DNA from: Tunturiibacter gelidiferens
Lineage (GTDB): Bacteria > Acidobacteriota > Terriglobia > Terriglobales > Acidobacteriaceae
NCBI RefSeq assembly: GCF_013410115.1
Contig: NZ_JACCCV010000001.1
Span: 1,364,001-1,428,000 of the forward strand
DNA length: 64,000 bases
Reading direction: 5' to 3'
Under the pieces are notes generated by a model. The model had not been told where the DNA came from, ran no database searches, and saw nothing but the letters and a program-made list of their open reading frames with translations. Of this stretch, positions 34,533-43,299 are shown one piece after another. Position numbers and translations under genes: made by a program. The stretch's first letter is position 1, and each line of letters starts with the position of its first letter.

Positions 34533-35013
34533 GTTGAGGCTCCAGAATGGACGTTTGGCTTAGAAGCGGAGGAACTTCGTGATGCTGCTTCACTCAGGGT
34601 CCCGAAAGTCGTTGCCTCACTGAGTATCGGCTACGTTGAGGCCGTCGATGACTTTCGACGACCAGTTTATATCAGCAAGATGTGTTCCTCTCGGGAGTTC
34701 GGCCATCCGGGTCGGGTCGAACGTGACTATCGTTTAAACAGAGCCCAATTTGAAATTTGCGGGCGACCCTGGAGACTTTTTACGCGGTTCCACCGACGCC
34801 GCCAATACCACTTCGGTGTAAATCATATTGTTGTCTGGTATGGAGATAGCAGCGTATCGTAGACCTGTGGGTCATCGCCGACTTCGGCTCGCAATGCAAA
34901 TAGCTGTTGAAGTCCCCGGATCAGCCAATGAAACGTCTCAAGTCCGAATCTGCGTCGTTTCTTAGCCTTAGCGTACGACCGAGACCGCTCCACGCTCTCC
35001 GGAAGCATACAGT
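34533..35013. other. Divergent intergenic region, no gene seen
   Basis: A 481-bp gap between the flippase and a membrane GT2 gene. Several short open frames cross it, but all are continuations of shadow frames. No promoter consensus, hairpin or homology was recognised. Confidence 0.5.
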
Positions 35014-36129
35014 ATGACAAAGTTGATCTTCTGGTACTGCTTTGCGCTGACAGTCTACGCGTATCTCGGCTACGCGATCTGGCTTTGGTTCTGTGTTCGC
35101 TTCCGCAAACGTCGTCTTCCCGGAACTCGCTCCGCAACTCCAAACGTCTCGATCATTATGGCGGCGCGTAACGAAGAGGCGAATTTGCCAGCCAAGCTGG
35201 AGAATCTTCGTCGTTTGACCTTCCCGAGAGACCGGCTTCAGATCGTCATCGTCTCCGACGGATCGACGGACCGCACAGCCGAAATTCTACGGGAGCAAGC
35301 TCCCGGCATCGTCCCGGTAATTCTCGAGAGGTCCAATGGTAAAGCTGCCGCCTTGAACGAAGCCGTGAGGCTGGCGCAGGGCGAAATCCTCGTATTTCTT
35401 GACGCGCGGCAGACCGTCGACGAGGACGCTGTCTCGGAGCTGGTCGCATGCTTTGATGATCCGACGATTGGCGCGGTCAGTGGTGAGCTTTTGCTCGAAA
35501 CGCCCTCTGGCGCTGCCAGTGAAGAGGGCCTCGGAATCTACTGGAAGATCGAGAAAACGGTGCGCAAGCTCGAGTCTGCGTCAGGCTCGGTCGTGGGGGT
35601 GACGGGAGCGATCTACGCAATCCGGCGCGAACTGTATACGGAGATTCCCCCTGGGACGATTCTTGATGACGTCTTTGTACCTATGAATGTAGCGCGGAAG
35701 GGAAAGCGGATTGTGTTTCAGCCTTCTGCAATTGCGAGAGACCGGATCTTCAGCAAGAAAGGAAAGGAGTTCTCGCGCAAGGTTCGTACGCTGACCGGGA
35801 ACTACCAGTTGCTTCGGCTGGCTCCGTGGCTGCTTTCGCCGTCGAATCCTCTACTCTTCCGCTTCGTGAGCCACAAGCTTCTCCGGCTGCTCGTTCCATT
35901 TCTGATGATTTTGATGCTCGTGTCCTCTGCGTTGGCCAAAGGACCGCTTTATGCGACGATCTTCTGGATTCAGATCGTGTTCTATATCTCAGCCGCGTTT
36001 GGAACGTTGATTCCATCTGCTAAAAAATTTAGACCAATCGCAATCGCCAGTACGTTCGTAATGCTTAATATGGCAGCCGCACTCGCGTTCTACAATTTCA
36101 TCGTAGGACGAAAAGAAGTCTGGAATTAG
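35014..36129 (+). CDS. Membrane-bound processive-type GT2 glycosyltransferase
   Basis: A 371-residue GT2 enzyme with membrane segments: one helix at the N-terminus (about 4-28) and two or three at the C-terminus (about 295-365). Between them lie NVSIIMAARNEEANL, IVIVSDGSTDRT, NGKAAALNEAVRLAQGEILVFLDAR (DxD region), GVTGAIYAIRREL and the LDDVFVPMNVARKGKRI motif (ED position). This layout resembles NodC/cellulose-synthase-like enzymes, although the QxxRW motif is replaced by a RTLTGNYQLL segment. It may extend the chain or act on a lipid-linked sugar at the membrane. Confidence 0.88.
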   Translation: MTKLIFWYCFALTVYAYLGYAIWLWFCVRFRKRRLPGTRSATPNVSIIMAARNEEANLPAKLENLRRLTFPRDRLQIVIVSDGSTDRTAEILREQAPGIVPVILERSNGKAAALNEAVRLAQGEILVFLDARQTVDEDAVSELVACFDDPTIGAVSGELLLETPSGAASEEGLGIYWKIEKTVRKLESASGSVVGVTGAIYAIRRELYTEIPPGTILDDVFVPMNVARKGKRIVFQPSAIARDRIFSKKGKEFSRKVRTLTGNYQLLRLAPWLLSPSNPLLFRFVSHKLLRLLVPFLMILMLVSSALAKGPLYATIFWIQIVFYISAAFGTLIPSAKKFRPIAIASTFVMLNMAAALAFYNFIVGRKEVWN

Positions 36130-36140
36130 GAGATAGGAAG

Positions 36141-36179
36141 TCGATCTATCAGTTGCGGGGTTAGTCCTTCATAGATCGA
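36141..36179 (+). repeat. Inverted repeat between GT2 and polymerase genes
   Basis: TCGATCTAT (36141-36149) and ATAGATCGA (36171-36179) are exact complements separated by 21 bases. They lie in the 64-base gap just before the polymerase start. This could form a leader hairpin or be an operator; there is no T-run to make it a terminator. Confidence 0.45.
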
Positions 36180-36193
36180 TGAAATGAGACTGC

Positions 36194-37537
36194 ATGTTAG
36201 GAACAGGAATCGGACATTACATTCCGTTGGTTGCTTATCTGGGCTTCTGCGTCATGATCATCGTGTCGCTGGTCAAAAGGCCTCTCTACGGGCTTTATTA
36301 CATGATTCCGTTCCTGCCCTATCGCACGATGCGCGATCACTTCCTGGACTATCCGCTGGGTGGCAATATGCTCACCATCCTGGTGCTCGCTGTGATTGTG
36401 GGAGCCTTGATCAAAGGTAAGCGTCTGCCCAAGGGAAAGGGAAAACTCTACCTGATCTGGCTGATCTTCGCGATCTATCTTTATATCTCCATGTGGCTCG
36501 GCGTAGCGATGGGAAATGCGCCCCCACCGATCTGGCTGCAGGACATTAACTTTGTGACGTGGAAAGACTACATGCTGATTCCTCTGGTCTTTCTCGCGGC
36601 AGGTCTCGTTGTTGAAGACAGAAAGTCGGTGAAGATAATAATTTTTCTCACTGCATTTTCAGTAGTCGCCATCGACCGAAGTTGTCTGATGGACAGCATG
36701 TCCAGAAGCTGGTCCAACTTCGACGAAAACAAGCGCGGAGGCGGTCCTCTGGGCTTCGGATCGAATCAGACTGCAGCCTACCTCGCTCAATTTTCGATGT
36801 TCTTCTGGGGCTTTGCACAGTTTCTAAAAAGGAAGAAACTGCGGCTGATCTCTTACGGAATCGTCGCGCTGACCATCTTCACGGACATGTACACTTTTTC
36901 GCGCGGCTCGTATCTTGCGATCATCCTTTCGGTAGTTGTTCTTGGGTTCTTGAAGGACAGGAAACTTCTTATCGTCGCCGCCCTCTTCTTAGTGACTTGG
37001 CAGGCTATCGTTCCGACCGCCGTCCGTGAAAGAGTCAACATGACGGAGAACTCGAATGGTCAGCTTGAGTCCTCGGCCAACGAGCGGGTACGATTGTGGC
37101 AGGATGCTGAGGATGCCATCGCAGCCGACCCGATCTTCGGGGCAGGCTTCGCCACCTATCAACTGACAGCCCACGTCGACAACCTGAGGGACACGCATAA
37201 CTGGTACATCAAGGTATTGGTGGAGACTGGCATCGTCGGAATGCTGATTGTGCTTGCCATGCTCCAGCAGATGCTTGCGGCGGCCTATCGCCTCTTCAAG
37301 ATTGCGGAAGACCCACTCTATCGCGGTCTTGGCCTTGGCCTCTTCCTGGCGATCTGCGCCTGTCTCGTAGCGAACTGCTTTGGCGATCGATGGACGTATA
37401 TCGAAATTACCTCGCCGCTGTGGCTGCTGGTCGGAACCACTCTTCGCGCCACTGAATTCTCCGAGGCGGCACCGGTGACGGAGGCGACCGCTTCGAATGC
37501 AACGATCAGTACGAATCCATTTCTCGCGTATCGGTAA
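36194..37537 (+). CDS. O-antigen ligase/polymerase-like membrane protein (Wzy_C)
   Basis: A 447-residue protein with about 10-12 membrane helices. The larger periplasmic loop carries SANERVRLWQDAEDAI, PIFGAGFATYQ and DTHNWYIKVLVETGIVG; the DTHNWY stretch matches the conserved His-containing region of the Wzy_C/O-antigen ligase family. It would polymerise undecaprenyl-linked repeat units in the periplasm. It follows the membrane GT2 by 64 bases and is followed 58 bases later by a GT4. Confidence 0.88.
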   Translation: MLGTGIGHYIPLVAYLGFCVMIIVSLVKRPLYGLYYMIPFLPYRTMRDHFLDYPLGGNMLTILVLAVIVGALIKGKRLPKGKGKLYLIWLIFAIYLYISMWLGVAMGNAPPPIWLQDINFVTWKDYMLIPLVFLAAGLVVEDRKSVKIIIFLTAFSVVAIDRSCLMDSMSRSWSNFDENKRGGGPLGFGSNQTAAYLAQFSMFFWGFAQFLKRKKLRLISYGIVALTIFTDMYTFSRGSYLAIILSVVVLGFLKDRKLLIVAALFLVTWQAIVPTAVRERVNMTENSNGQLESSANERVRLWQDAEDAIAADPIFGAGFATYQLTAHVDNLRDTHNWYIKVLVETGIVGMLIVLAMLQQMLAAAYRLFKIAEDPLYRGLGLGLFLAICACLVANCFGDRWTYIEITSPLWLLVGTTLRATEFSEAAPVTEATASNATISTNPFLAYR

Positions 37538-37595
37538 TGTGCGAGTGCGTTGTCTGTGCTGTTCTTCACTTTGCGTGCGGCTGGAAGATTTCTAA

Positions 37596-38768
37596 ATGAG
37601 TATGATTCGGGCGCTCCACCTTGAGGAATCGACTGGCAGGAACGCGGCGTATGCTGAATTGCCTCACGTGCTGCTGGTGCTCGATCAGTTCCCCAAAACA
37701 CTTGGCGGCGGAGAACGGATCGTACTCAAGCTCGCAGCTCTCCTTCCCCAGTATGGATACCGCGTCTCGATCCTGACCTTTTCAGCCGACCCGGCAAGCG
37801 CTGGTCTTCAGTCGCCGCCATGCTCGGTGTACGTGTTGCCTTTGCAGCGAACCTACGATCTGACGGCAATCCGAGGCAGTCTCGAGTTGAGGAAGTTTCT
37901 CAAGGAGCAGCAGGTCCGGATCGTTCAGACGTTCTTTGAGAGCTCGGACATCTGGGCAGGATTTGTAACTAAAGTGATGTCCAGTGCAAAGCTCATCTGG
38001 AGTCGAAGAGATATGGGTATCCTTCGGACCGGCAAGCATCATGCAGCCTATCGCCTTATGGCAGGAGTTCCGGACAAGGTGTTTGCCGTCTCCGAACAGG
38101 TGCGTCGGCATTGCATTGAGGTGGACGGCATCGATCCGTCGCGAGTGCAGACGGTCTACAACGGGCTCGATCTAGCAGACTGGAATGCGGACTCCAGATC
38201 GGCAGAACGCGCTGGAGAATCTATCGTGGCGACGGTTGGTAATATTCGCCGGGTAAAAGGGCACGATATTTTTATCCGGGCCGCCGCCTCCATCGCAGAA
38301 AAGTTTTCCAATACGTCGTTCCGTATCGCCGGCGATGTTCTGGAGCCGGAGTATTTTGCGGAGTTGCAGGCACTGGTCAGCGAACTGAAACTGTCCGGCC
38401 GCTTTCACTTCGTTGGAGGCGTGACCGATCTCAGAGGCTACCTCTCTGCAGCCGAGGTCTTCGTGTTGCCATCACGGAGCGAAGGTTTTTCCAATGCGAT
38501 CGTCGAGGCAATGGCTGCGGCCCTTCCCGTAGTCGCCACTGACGTAGGTGGCAACGCAGAGGCCGTTCAGGATGGTGTGAGCGGCATCATCGTTCCGCCG
38601 GAGGACTCTGATGCTCTGGCGTCCGCGATCATCAGTCTGCTCTCCGACATCGCTAAGGCGAAGAAGATGGGAGCAGAGGGAAAGAGGCTGGCCGCCGAGA
38701 AGTTCACGACCGAGGCCATGATGGGCCAGATCACCAGTGTTTACGCAACTCTGCTCAGGGGAGAATAG
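37596..38768 (+). CDS. GT4-type glycosyltransferase
   Basis: A 390-residue GT-B glycosyltransferase: acceptor loop KTLGGGERIVLKLA, donor-site segments VATVGNIRRVKGHDIFIRAA, FRIAGDVLEPEYF, and LPSRSEGFSNAIVEAMAAALPVVATDVGGNAE with the E-x7-E pair. It is the last plus-strand gene of the assembly block and is convergent with the PrsT-like gene (52 bases between stops). Sugar unknown. Confidence 0.92.
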   Translation: MSMIRALHLEESTGRNAAYAELPHVLLVLDQFPKTLGGGERIVLKLAALLPQYGYRVSILTFSADPASAGLQSPPCSVYVLPLQRTYDLTAIRGSLELRKFLKEQQVRIVQTFFESSDIWAGFVTKVMSSAKLIWSRRDMGILRTGKHHAAYRLMAGVPDKVFAVSEQVRRHCIEVDGIDPSRVQTVYNGLDLADWNADSRSAERAGESIVATVGNIRRVKGHDIFIRAAASIAEKFSNTSFRIAGDVLEPEYFAELQALVSELKLSGRFHFVGGVTDLRGYLSAAEVFVLPSRSEGFSNAIVEAMAAALPVVATDVGGNAEAVQDGVSGIIVPPEDSDALASAIISLLSDIAKAKKMGAEGKRLAAEKFTTEAMMGQITSVYATLLRGE

Positions 38769-38820
38769 TCCCTCATGAGCCGTTCGGAGCCGATACAGCA
38801 TTGATGCCTCGGAGGGGGAT

Positions 38821-41118
38821 TCAGCTCAACAGAGCGAGTTCCTTGTCGGCGTCCTTCGCGGTCTGTGTGTTCGGCGCCAAGGCTACCGCTTTCTTCAGGT
38901 GAGTCATTGCATCGGCGGTGTTGGAGAGCTTGGTGTAGGTCATACCCAGGTGATAGTGAATGGACGCACTGTTGGGAGCTGCTTTGACGGCATCCTCAAG
39001 AAGATCGCGGGCCGAAGCAAAGTTGCCCTTCTGATAGTAGATCCAGGCCAGGGTATCCGCGGTGTTTGGCGAAGAGGGCATGGCGCGTCGCGCTACCTGA
39101 GCCAGAGAGAGGGCAACATCAAGGTTTTGTCCAGTCTCCACCATAAGGTACGCGAGATTGTTGGCTGCAATCGGTTGTTCGGGCTGCACGGCCAGAGCCT
39201 TCTTGTAGCTGGCCACAGCCCCGTTGCGGTCGCCCTGCGACTCCTGCATGGTACCCAGCATGGTGAACCCCTGAGCGTCTGTGGGATGATCCGTGGTCCA
39301 CTGTTGCCATTTGGCCACGGCCTTGGCGGGATCGCCAGCTGTAACTTCGGCTCGAGTGTAGTTGATGACTGCTGAATTGTCGTTCGGATTCAGCTGCATC
39401 GCTTTCTCGGATGAGGTCAGCGCATCTTTGGGGTCGCCAGTGCTCAACTGCAACTCAGCCAGCAGGTTGTACATGTCGGCGTTTTGCGGAGACTTCGCGA
39501 TCTGGTCCTGAACTCGGCTGATCGCCTTAGCCGGCTGCTTTTGATACAGCAGAGCGGAGGCCAGCAGACGCAGAGCGCGTGAGGAGTTGGGGTTCAGCTC
39601 GAGCGACTGTTCGAGCAGGGTCTGGGCTTCGGGAGTCTTCTGCTGGAAGAGGCGAAGCTGCGCAAGTTCCAGATAGCCGGTGGGGCCCTTCGGGTCCAGC
39701 TTGATGGCCTGACGGAAGTCCGCGTCTGCCTTGTCGAACTCTTTCTGGCTGCCTTCGGCCATTCCGCGCCAGATGTAGGGTCCCGCAATCTGTGGGTTGA
39801 TAGAAATGGCCGTATCGGCTACTTGATGAAGCGTGCTGAAGTCGTGGGTATCAATTGAGACCTCCGCGAGGCCGGCCTGCGCCTCCAAACTATTGGGGCT
39901 GAGTTTAGCGGCATCGCGGAAGCTCTGCTGAGCAACTGCCATATCGCCTTTAGCGCGGGCTGCCCGGCCGAGCCAGAGCTTGACGACCAGATTGTCGGGA
40001 TTGGCCTTGGCCGCCTTTTGCAGCATGGTGAAGGCATCGCCGGTCTTGCCATCGTTGAGCAGCAGCATGCCATTGAGAACGGCAACCTCTGGAATATTGC
40101 TGTCGGCTTTGGCCAGCTCCGCGCCGACGGTCCTCGCCTTGGGCAGATCTTTGTTCAGAATCAGGAGCCGCAGATAAGCGATCTTGAGCGGCGCACTCTT
40201 TGGGTGTTTGGAGACAAGATCCGCGTAGGCGGTCTCGCCTTGGGGGAGCTGGTTGGTGCGGATGTAGTAGGTAGCCAACATGCCTGCGCCACTCTCGGAG
40301 TCCGAGAGATCTTCCGACGCCTGGCGAAGAGTCTGCTCAGCTTTGGCAGTGTCCTTTTGCCGCATGTAGAGATCCGCGAGGCTGGCCCGCGCCAACACGC
40401 TCTTGGGGTCGGCCGCAATGGCAGCCTTCATCTGATCCTCGGCACCCTGAAGGTCACCCTTCTTCTGCAGAAGCGAGGCCAGGACAACACGCGCTGTTAC
40501 ATTCTTCCCATCCAGCGAAACAGCCTTACGGAGTTGATCTTCCCCAGCGGCGGCGGTGGCTGGATCGTTGCTCTGTAACAGACCCAGGGAGGCATGGAAT
40601 GCGGCGCGATTCGGGTCGGCCGCTAGAGCCTGTTTAATCTGCGCCAGTGCCTCGATGCGATCCCCCTTGGCTGCGGCGATGCTGGAGAGGAGAGCATGAG
40701 CGTCAGCGTTATTGTTGTCGATGGCGAGGACCGCGGTGGCCTGGGCGGTGGCGCGATCGATCTGTTTGCCGGCCAGCAGGATGTTGCCGAGATCGATCCG
40801 CGCCTGGAGGTTGCCAGGCTGCAGATCGACCGTGCGCATCAACTCACCGTACGCGGGCATGACCGATCCTTGTTTCAGGAAAACCTTAGAGAGCTGGTAG
40901 TGAGCATCGGCGTAGTTGCGGTCCACTTTGAGGGCGTTGGCGAACTGAATCGTCGCTTCCTTCAGCTTGCCCTGGTCGGCATAGCGCTTGCCGCTTTCGA
41001 GATAGCGCAACTTCTGTTTGTTGGGATCGCGATGACAGCCCGCGGTGAGTCCAAGGGCAAGCGAGACTGCCAGCACTGTTGCGATTTGACGGGCTGCCTG
41101 GGGGAGGGTAGTTCGCAT
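38821..41118 (-). CDS. prsT: PrsT-like TPR lipoprotein of the PEP-CTERM/EPS system
   Basis: A 765-residue protein with a lipoprotein signal (LGLTAGC, Cys28) followed by about 20 tetratricopeptide repeats over nearly the whole length, typical of the PEP-CTERM-system protein PrsT. It probably anchors in the outer membrane facing the periplasm and scaffolds the export or sorting machinery. Start ATG 41118 is preferred over 41157 because GAGGAA lies 7 bases before it and the signal peptide begins there. It lies downstream of epsI and exosortase on the same strand (120-base gap), so it may share their sigma-54 promoter. Confidence 0.88.
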   Translation of the reverse strand: MRTTLPQAARQIATVLAVSLALGLTAGCHRDPNKQKLRYLESGKRYADQGKLKEATIQFANALKVDRNYADAHYQLSKVFLKQGSVMPAYGELMRTVDLQPGNLQARIDLGNILLAGKQIDRATAQATAVLAIDNNNADAHALLSSIAAAKGDRIEALAQIKQALAADPNRAAFHASLGLLQSNDPATAAAGEDQLRKAVSLDGKNVTARVVLASLLQKKGDLQGAEDQMKAAIAADPKSVLARASLADLYMRQKDTAKAEQTLRQASEDLSDSESGAGMLATYYIRTNQLPQGETAYADLVSKHPKSAPLKIAYLRLLILNKDLPKARTVGAELAKADSNIPEVAVLNGMLLLNDGKTGDAFTMLQKAAKANPDNLVVKLWLGRAARAKGDMAVAQQSFRDAAKLSPNSLEAQAGLAEVSIDTHDFSTLHQVADTAISINPQIAGPYIWRGMAEGSQKEFDKADADFRQAIKLDPKGPTGYLELAQLRLFQQKTPEAQTLLEQSLELNPNSSRALRLLASALLYQKQPAKAISRVQDQIAKSPQNADMYNLLAELQLSTGDPKDALTSSEKAMQLNPNDNSAVINYTRAEVTAGDPAKAVAKWQQWTTDHPTDAQGFTMLGTMQESQGDRNGAVASYKKALAVQPEQPIAANNLAYLMVETGQNLDVALSLAQVARRAMPSSPNTADTLAWIYYQKGNFASARDLLEDAVKAAPNSASIHYHLGMTYTKLSNTADAMTHLKKAVALAPNTQTAKDADKELALLS

Positions 41119-41238
41119 CGCGCATTTCCTCAACTGTTCTTCAAACGATCTTGTCATTCTCGCACTGTAATTGATACTGTCGGGGCCCGACGTGGCTCTC
41201 CGATATACAACTTAGGTGAAAGTTCGGTCTGCCGGTTC

Positions 41239-41904
41239 TCAGTCGGGAATAAACCGGGGCAGATTTGGCGCCATCAGCTGGGTGAATTGGGTAGCCCGTT
41301 CCCTGGCGCTGTCTAACGACTCCGACGGCAGAACCTGAGTGATGACCCGAACCAGGGCTCCATCGGTGCGGTTCATGCGAATGGCATCGGCGACCATGTA
41401 GAGCTTGGCCCTGTACTCGTTGGGGATGCTGCGGCCATGCGCCTGATACCAGTAGATGACAAACTGTTTGATGTCTCCGTTGCTAATAACGTATTCGCCA
41501 ACCTTATACTGCTTGCCGTTAATATCCTGCAGGCCAGTGTATCTCTGCGAGTCGAAGGTCCAACCCGCGCCCGGCAGGCAGTTTTGCGGAGAGTGCATGG
41601 TCTGGCCTGTGCGTTGGCTGGCAAAGTAGCCGATAAAGAGGCTGACGGGGGCGAGTCTGGTCGTCGAGCTTGTGGTTACTGCTGGCTGGCCTGTGTAGAT
41701 CCGATTCAGAAAGTCGCCTTTACCCAGAACGGCGAGGGTATCGTCGGTAAGCGGAACATCCTGTGCGGTCCAGCCACCGAAGTGTTCCGGCATCTCGCTG
41801 AGCGGCTGGCTGATGGGTATGCGGTCCGCGTCGCCTCTGCTTTGCAGAATAAAGGCCGTCGAGGCGAGCAGAACGATCACAAGCCAGAAGCGTGGGGATC
41901 TCAT
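41239..41904 (-). CDS. epsI: EpsI-family exosortase-associated protein
   Basis: A 221-residue EpsI protein: one N-terminal membrane anchor (about 6-20) and a periplasmic domain with the family motif MHSPQNCLPGAGW and the SLFIGYFASQRTGQ strand. It sits at ATGA overlap with the exosortase stop, so ATG 41904 is the true start rather than upstream codons. In many proteobacterial XrtA systems EpsI is fused to the C-terminus of the exosortase; here the two are separate genes. Confidence 0.92.
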   Translation of the reverse strand: MRSPRFWLVIVLLASTAFILQSRGDADRIPISQPLSEMPEHFGGWTAQDVPLTDDTLAVLGKGDFLNRIYTGQPAVTTSSTTRLAPVSLFIGYFASQRTGQTMHSPQNCLPGAGWTFDSQRYTGLQDINGKQYKVGEYVISNGDIKQFVIYWYQAHGRSIPNEYRAKLYMVADAIRMNRTDGALVRVITQVLPSESLDSARERATQFTQLMAPNLPRFIPD

Positions 41905-42857
41905 GTGGTTTGTGCCCTTACGGGGGAGATCAGCTGCATGGCCCGGTGAACCAGGTAGAGGCAGGCGAGAGAGATCACGAACATGACCCAACCGGAGAAC
42001 TCGTGGAAGAATCCCAACGCCTTCTCCGGGTCCCAATACTGGACGCACAGGCCGGTGCCTACGATGCGCGCAACGTTGGCCGCGACGGCGATGGGAATGC
42101 TCGCCAGAGCAAGAAGGACGCGACGCCTGTTGGTCCGCTCCAGAAAATAGCCGTAGAAGACCGCAAGCGTGAACAGGCTCATCAGCGAGCGGATGCCGCT
42201 GCAGGCCTCGGCGACTTCCAGCTTCATGACCGGCAGTTCGATCACGTTGCCCTCGTGGAGCGTCGGCACCCCCAGCAGCGGAAGAATGTCACTGGCGATC
42301 CGCGACGCCAGCAACTGCAGCGGGAAGGTGATCTGGTTGAAGAGGATGGCGGGAAAGGGAATCGCGAGAACCAGAACGAGGAGGGGAAAACGGAGCGCAC
42401 GCACCATCGCCGAGCCGAAGAAGGTCCAGATCAGGCCGGTCATCAGGAATAAGAAGGACATGCGCGACGTGAATAGTTCGACGCCATAGACGCCAAGGAT
42501 CAGAACCGCGATCGAGAAGACGATCAGAGGAACTCCAAACCAGCTCTGCCGGATCGGGGTGGTCTGGAGCACCTTCCTCTTGTCCCAGACTAAAAAAGCC
42601 GCGAAAAGGGGGACCAGAAAGCCATGAGAGTAATCCGGAAGAGTGGCCCAGTCGTATACCAGTTTGATAGCCACGCGGTAGTACAGAACGACGACCAGGA
42701 GGGCAATGGAAGCGTAGGGAAGCCAGCCAAGCCCGGCGGGAGCGCCGGAAGGAGAGGTGAGCGGCAGCTCGGTATTGGCCTCCTTTGCGTCTACATCCAC
42801 TGCATAGGGCATGATGTGAGTTGTCCCCGGTGTTGCTCGTATGACGTTATACTTCAC
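41901..42857 (-). CDS. Exosortase (PEP-CTERM transpeptidase/protease)
   Basis: A 318-residue membrane enzyme with about eight helices. The catalytic residues are in place: Cys219 (VAEACSGIRSL), Arg264 (ANVARIVGTG) and His285 (GFFHEFSGW). Exosortases recognise the PEP motif and transmembrane tail of their substrates and cleave or transfer them during surface export. A substrate is at 5120-5836. Translation may begin at GTG 42857, or at ATG 42812 (residue 16), which would leave a normal leader after the sigma-54-type element at 42870-42885. EpsI overlaps the 3' end by 4 bases. Confidence 0.95.
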   Translation of the reverse strand: MKYNVIRATPGTTHIMPYAVDVDAKEANTELPLTSPSGAPAGLGWLPYASIALLVVVLYYRVAIKLVYDWATLPDYSHGFLVPLFAAFLVWDKRKVLQTTPIRQSWFGVPLIVFSIAVLILGVYGVELFTSRMSFLFLMTGLIWTFFGSAMVRALRFPLLVLVLAIPFPAILFNQITFPLQLLASRIASDILPLLGVPTLHEGNVIELPVMKLEVAEACSGIRSLMSLFTLAVFYGYFLERTNRRRVLLALASIPIAVAANVARIVGTGLCVQYWDPEKALGFFHEFSGWVMFVISLACLYLVHRAMQLISPVRAQTT

Positions 42858-42869
42858 CTGATCCCTGTA

Positions 42870-42885
42870 AGCAATTCACCTGCCT
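42870..42885 (-). promoter_or_regulatory. Sigma-54 promoter candidate for exosortase-epsI
   Basis: On the minus strand the sequence AGGCAGGTGAATTGCT matches TGGCACG-N4-TTGCW at 10 of 12 positions, with GG and GC at the exact 10-base spacing. The expected start point is near 42860. That is only a few bases before GTG 42857 but gives a normal 48-base leader to ATG 42812. Confidence 0.6.
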
Positions 42886-43090
42886 CTTTCTGGAACTTCG
42901 ATTTCTTCACCGATTTGGAGTCTATCGACACAAAAGTGGTAGCAAGGATACGTCCTATGGGAAAAAGTTTTCACACTGGCACTGATAATCTGCATACCAC
43001 AGGGAACCCAAGGAGGGCAGCGCGGCAATTTTCCAAAGAATACCTATATTTTTCGGTTTTCTCGGGGGAAAAAGGACAAATGGTGAGTTT

Positions 43091-43106
43091 TGGCCCTCGC
43101 GTTGCA
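43091..43106 (+). promoter_or_regulatory. Sigma-54 promoter candidate for the EPS export operon
   Basis: TGGCCCTCGCGTTGCA matches the sigma-54 consensus at 10 of 12 positions, including both invariant dinucleotides and the full TTGCA. Transcription would start near 43118, about 180 bases before the Wza-like gene. It would drive the seven-gene operon to 50135. Confidence 0.65.
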
Positions 43107-43299
43107 GGAAGCATCATATTTCGCCGATAGAAGATTAGGGATCTTCACTCCGATCCTGAGGCGATGGGGTGACAGAGTGTATCCCGGGTGTGATCTTCTA
43201 AATGGATTCGAGGCGAAGTACTCTCACGCGTAAGGGGATGCGTCAGAATAGATGAGTCAATCCAAGCGAATGAGCAAAGTGAAGGTTGAGGGCAATTTG

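Larger units (their letters stand above)
42858..43299. other. Divergent exosortase/EPS regulatory region
   Basis: A 442-bp AT-rich region between the exosortase gene (minus) and the Wza-like export gene (plus). It contains one near-consensus sigma-54 element facing each gene (42870-42885 minus, 43091-43106 plus). No small gene is evident. Confidence 0.75.

Noticed and set aside
42977-42994. A sigma-54-like sequence TGGCACTGATAATCTGCA in the exosortase/EPS gap
   Set aside because: The GG and GC are 12 bases apart instead of 10, which sigma-54 does not tolerate. The element at 43091 is better.
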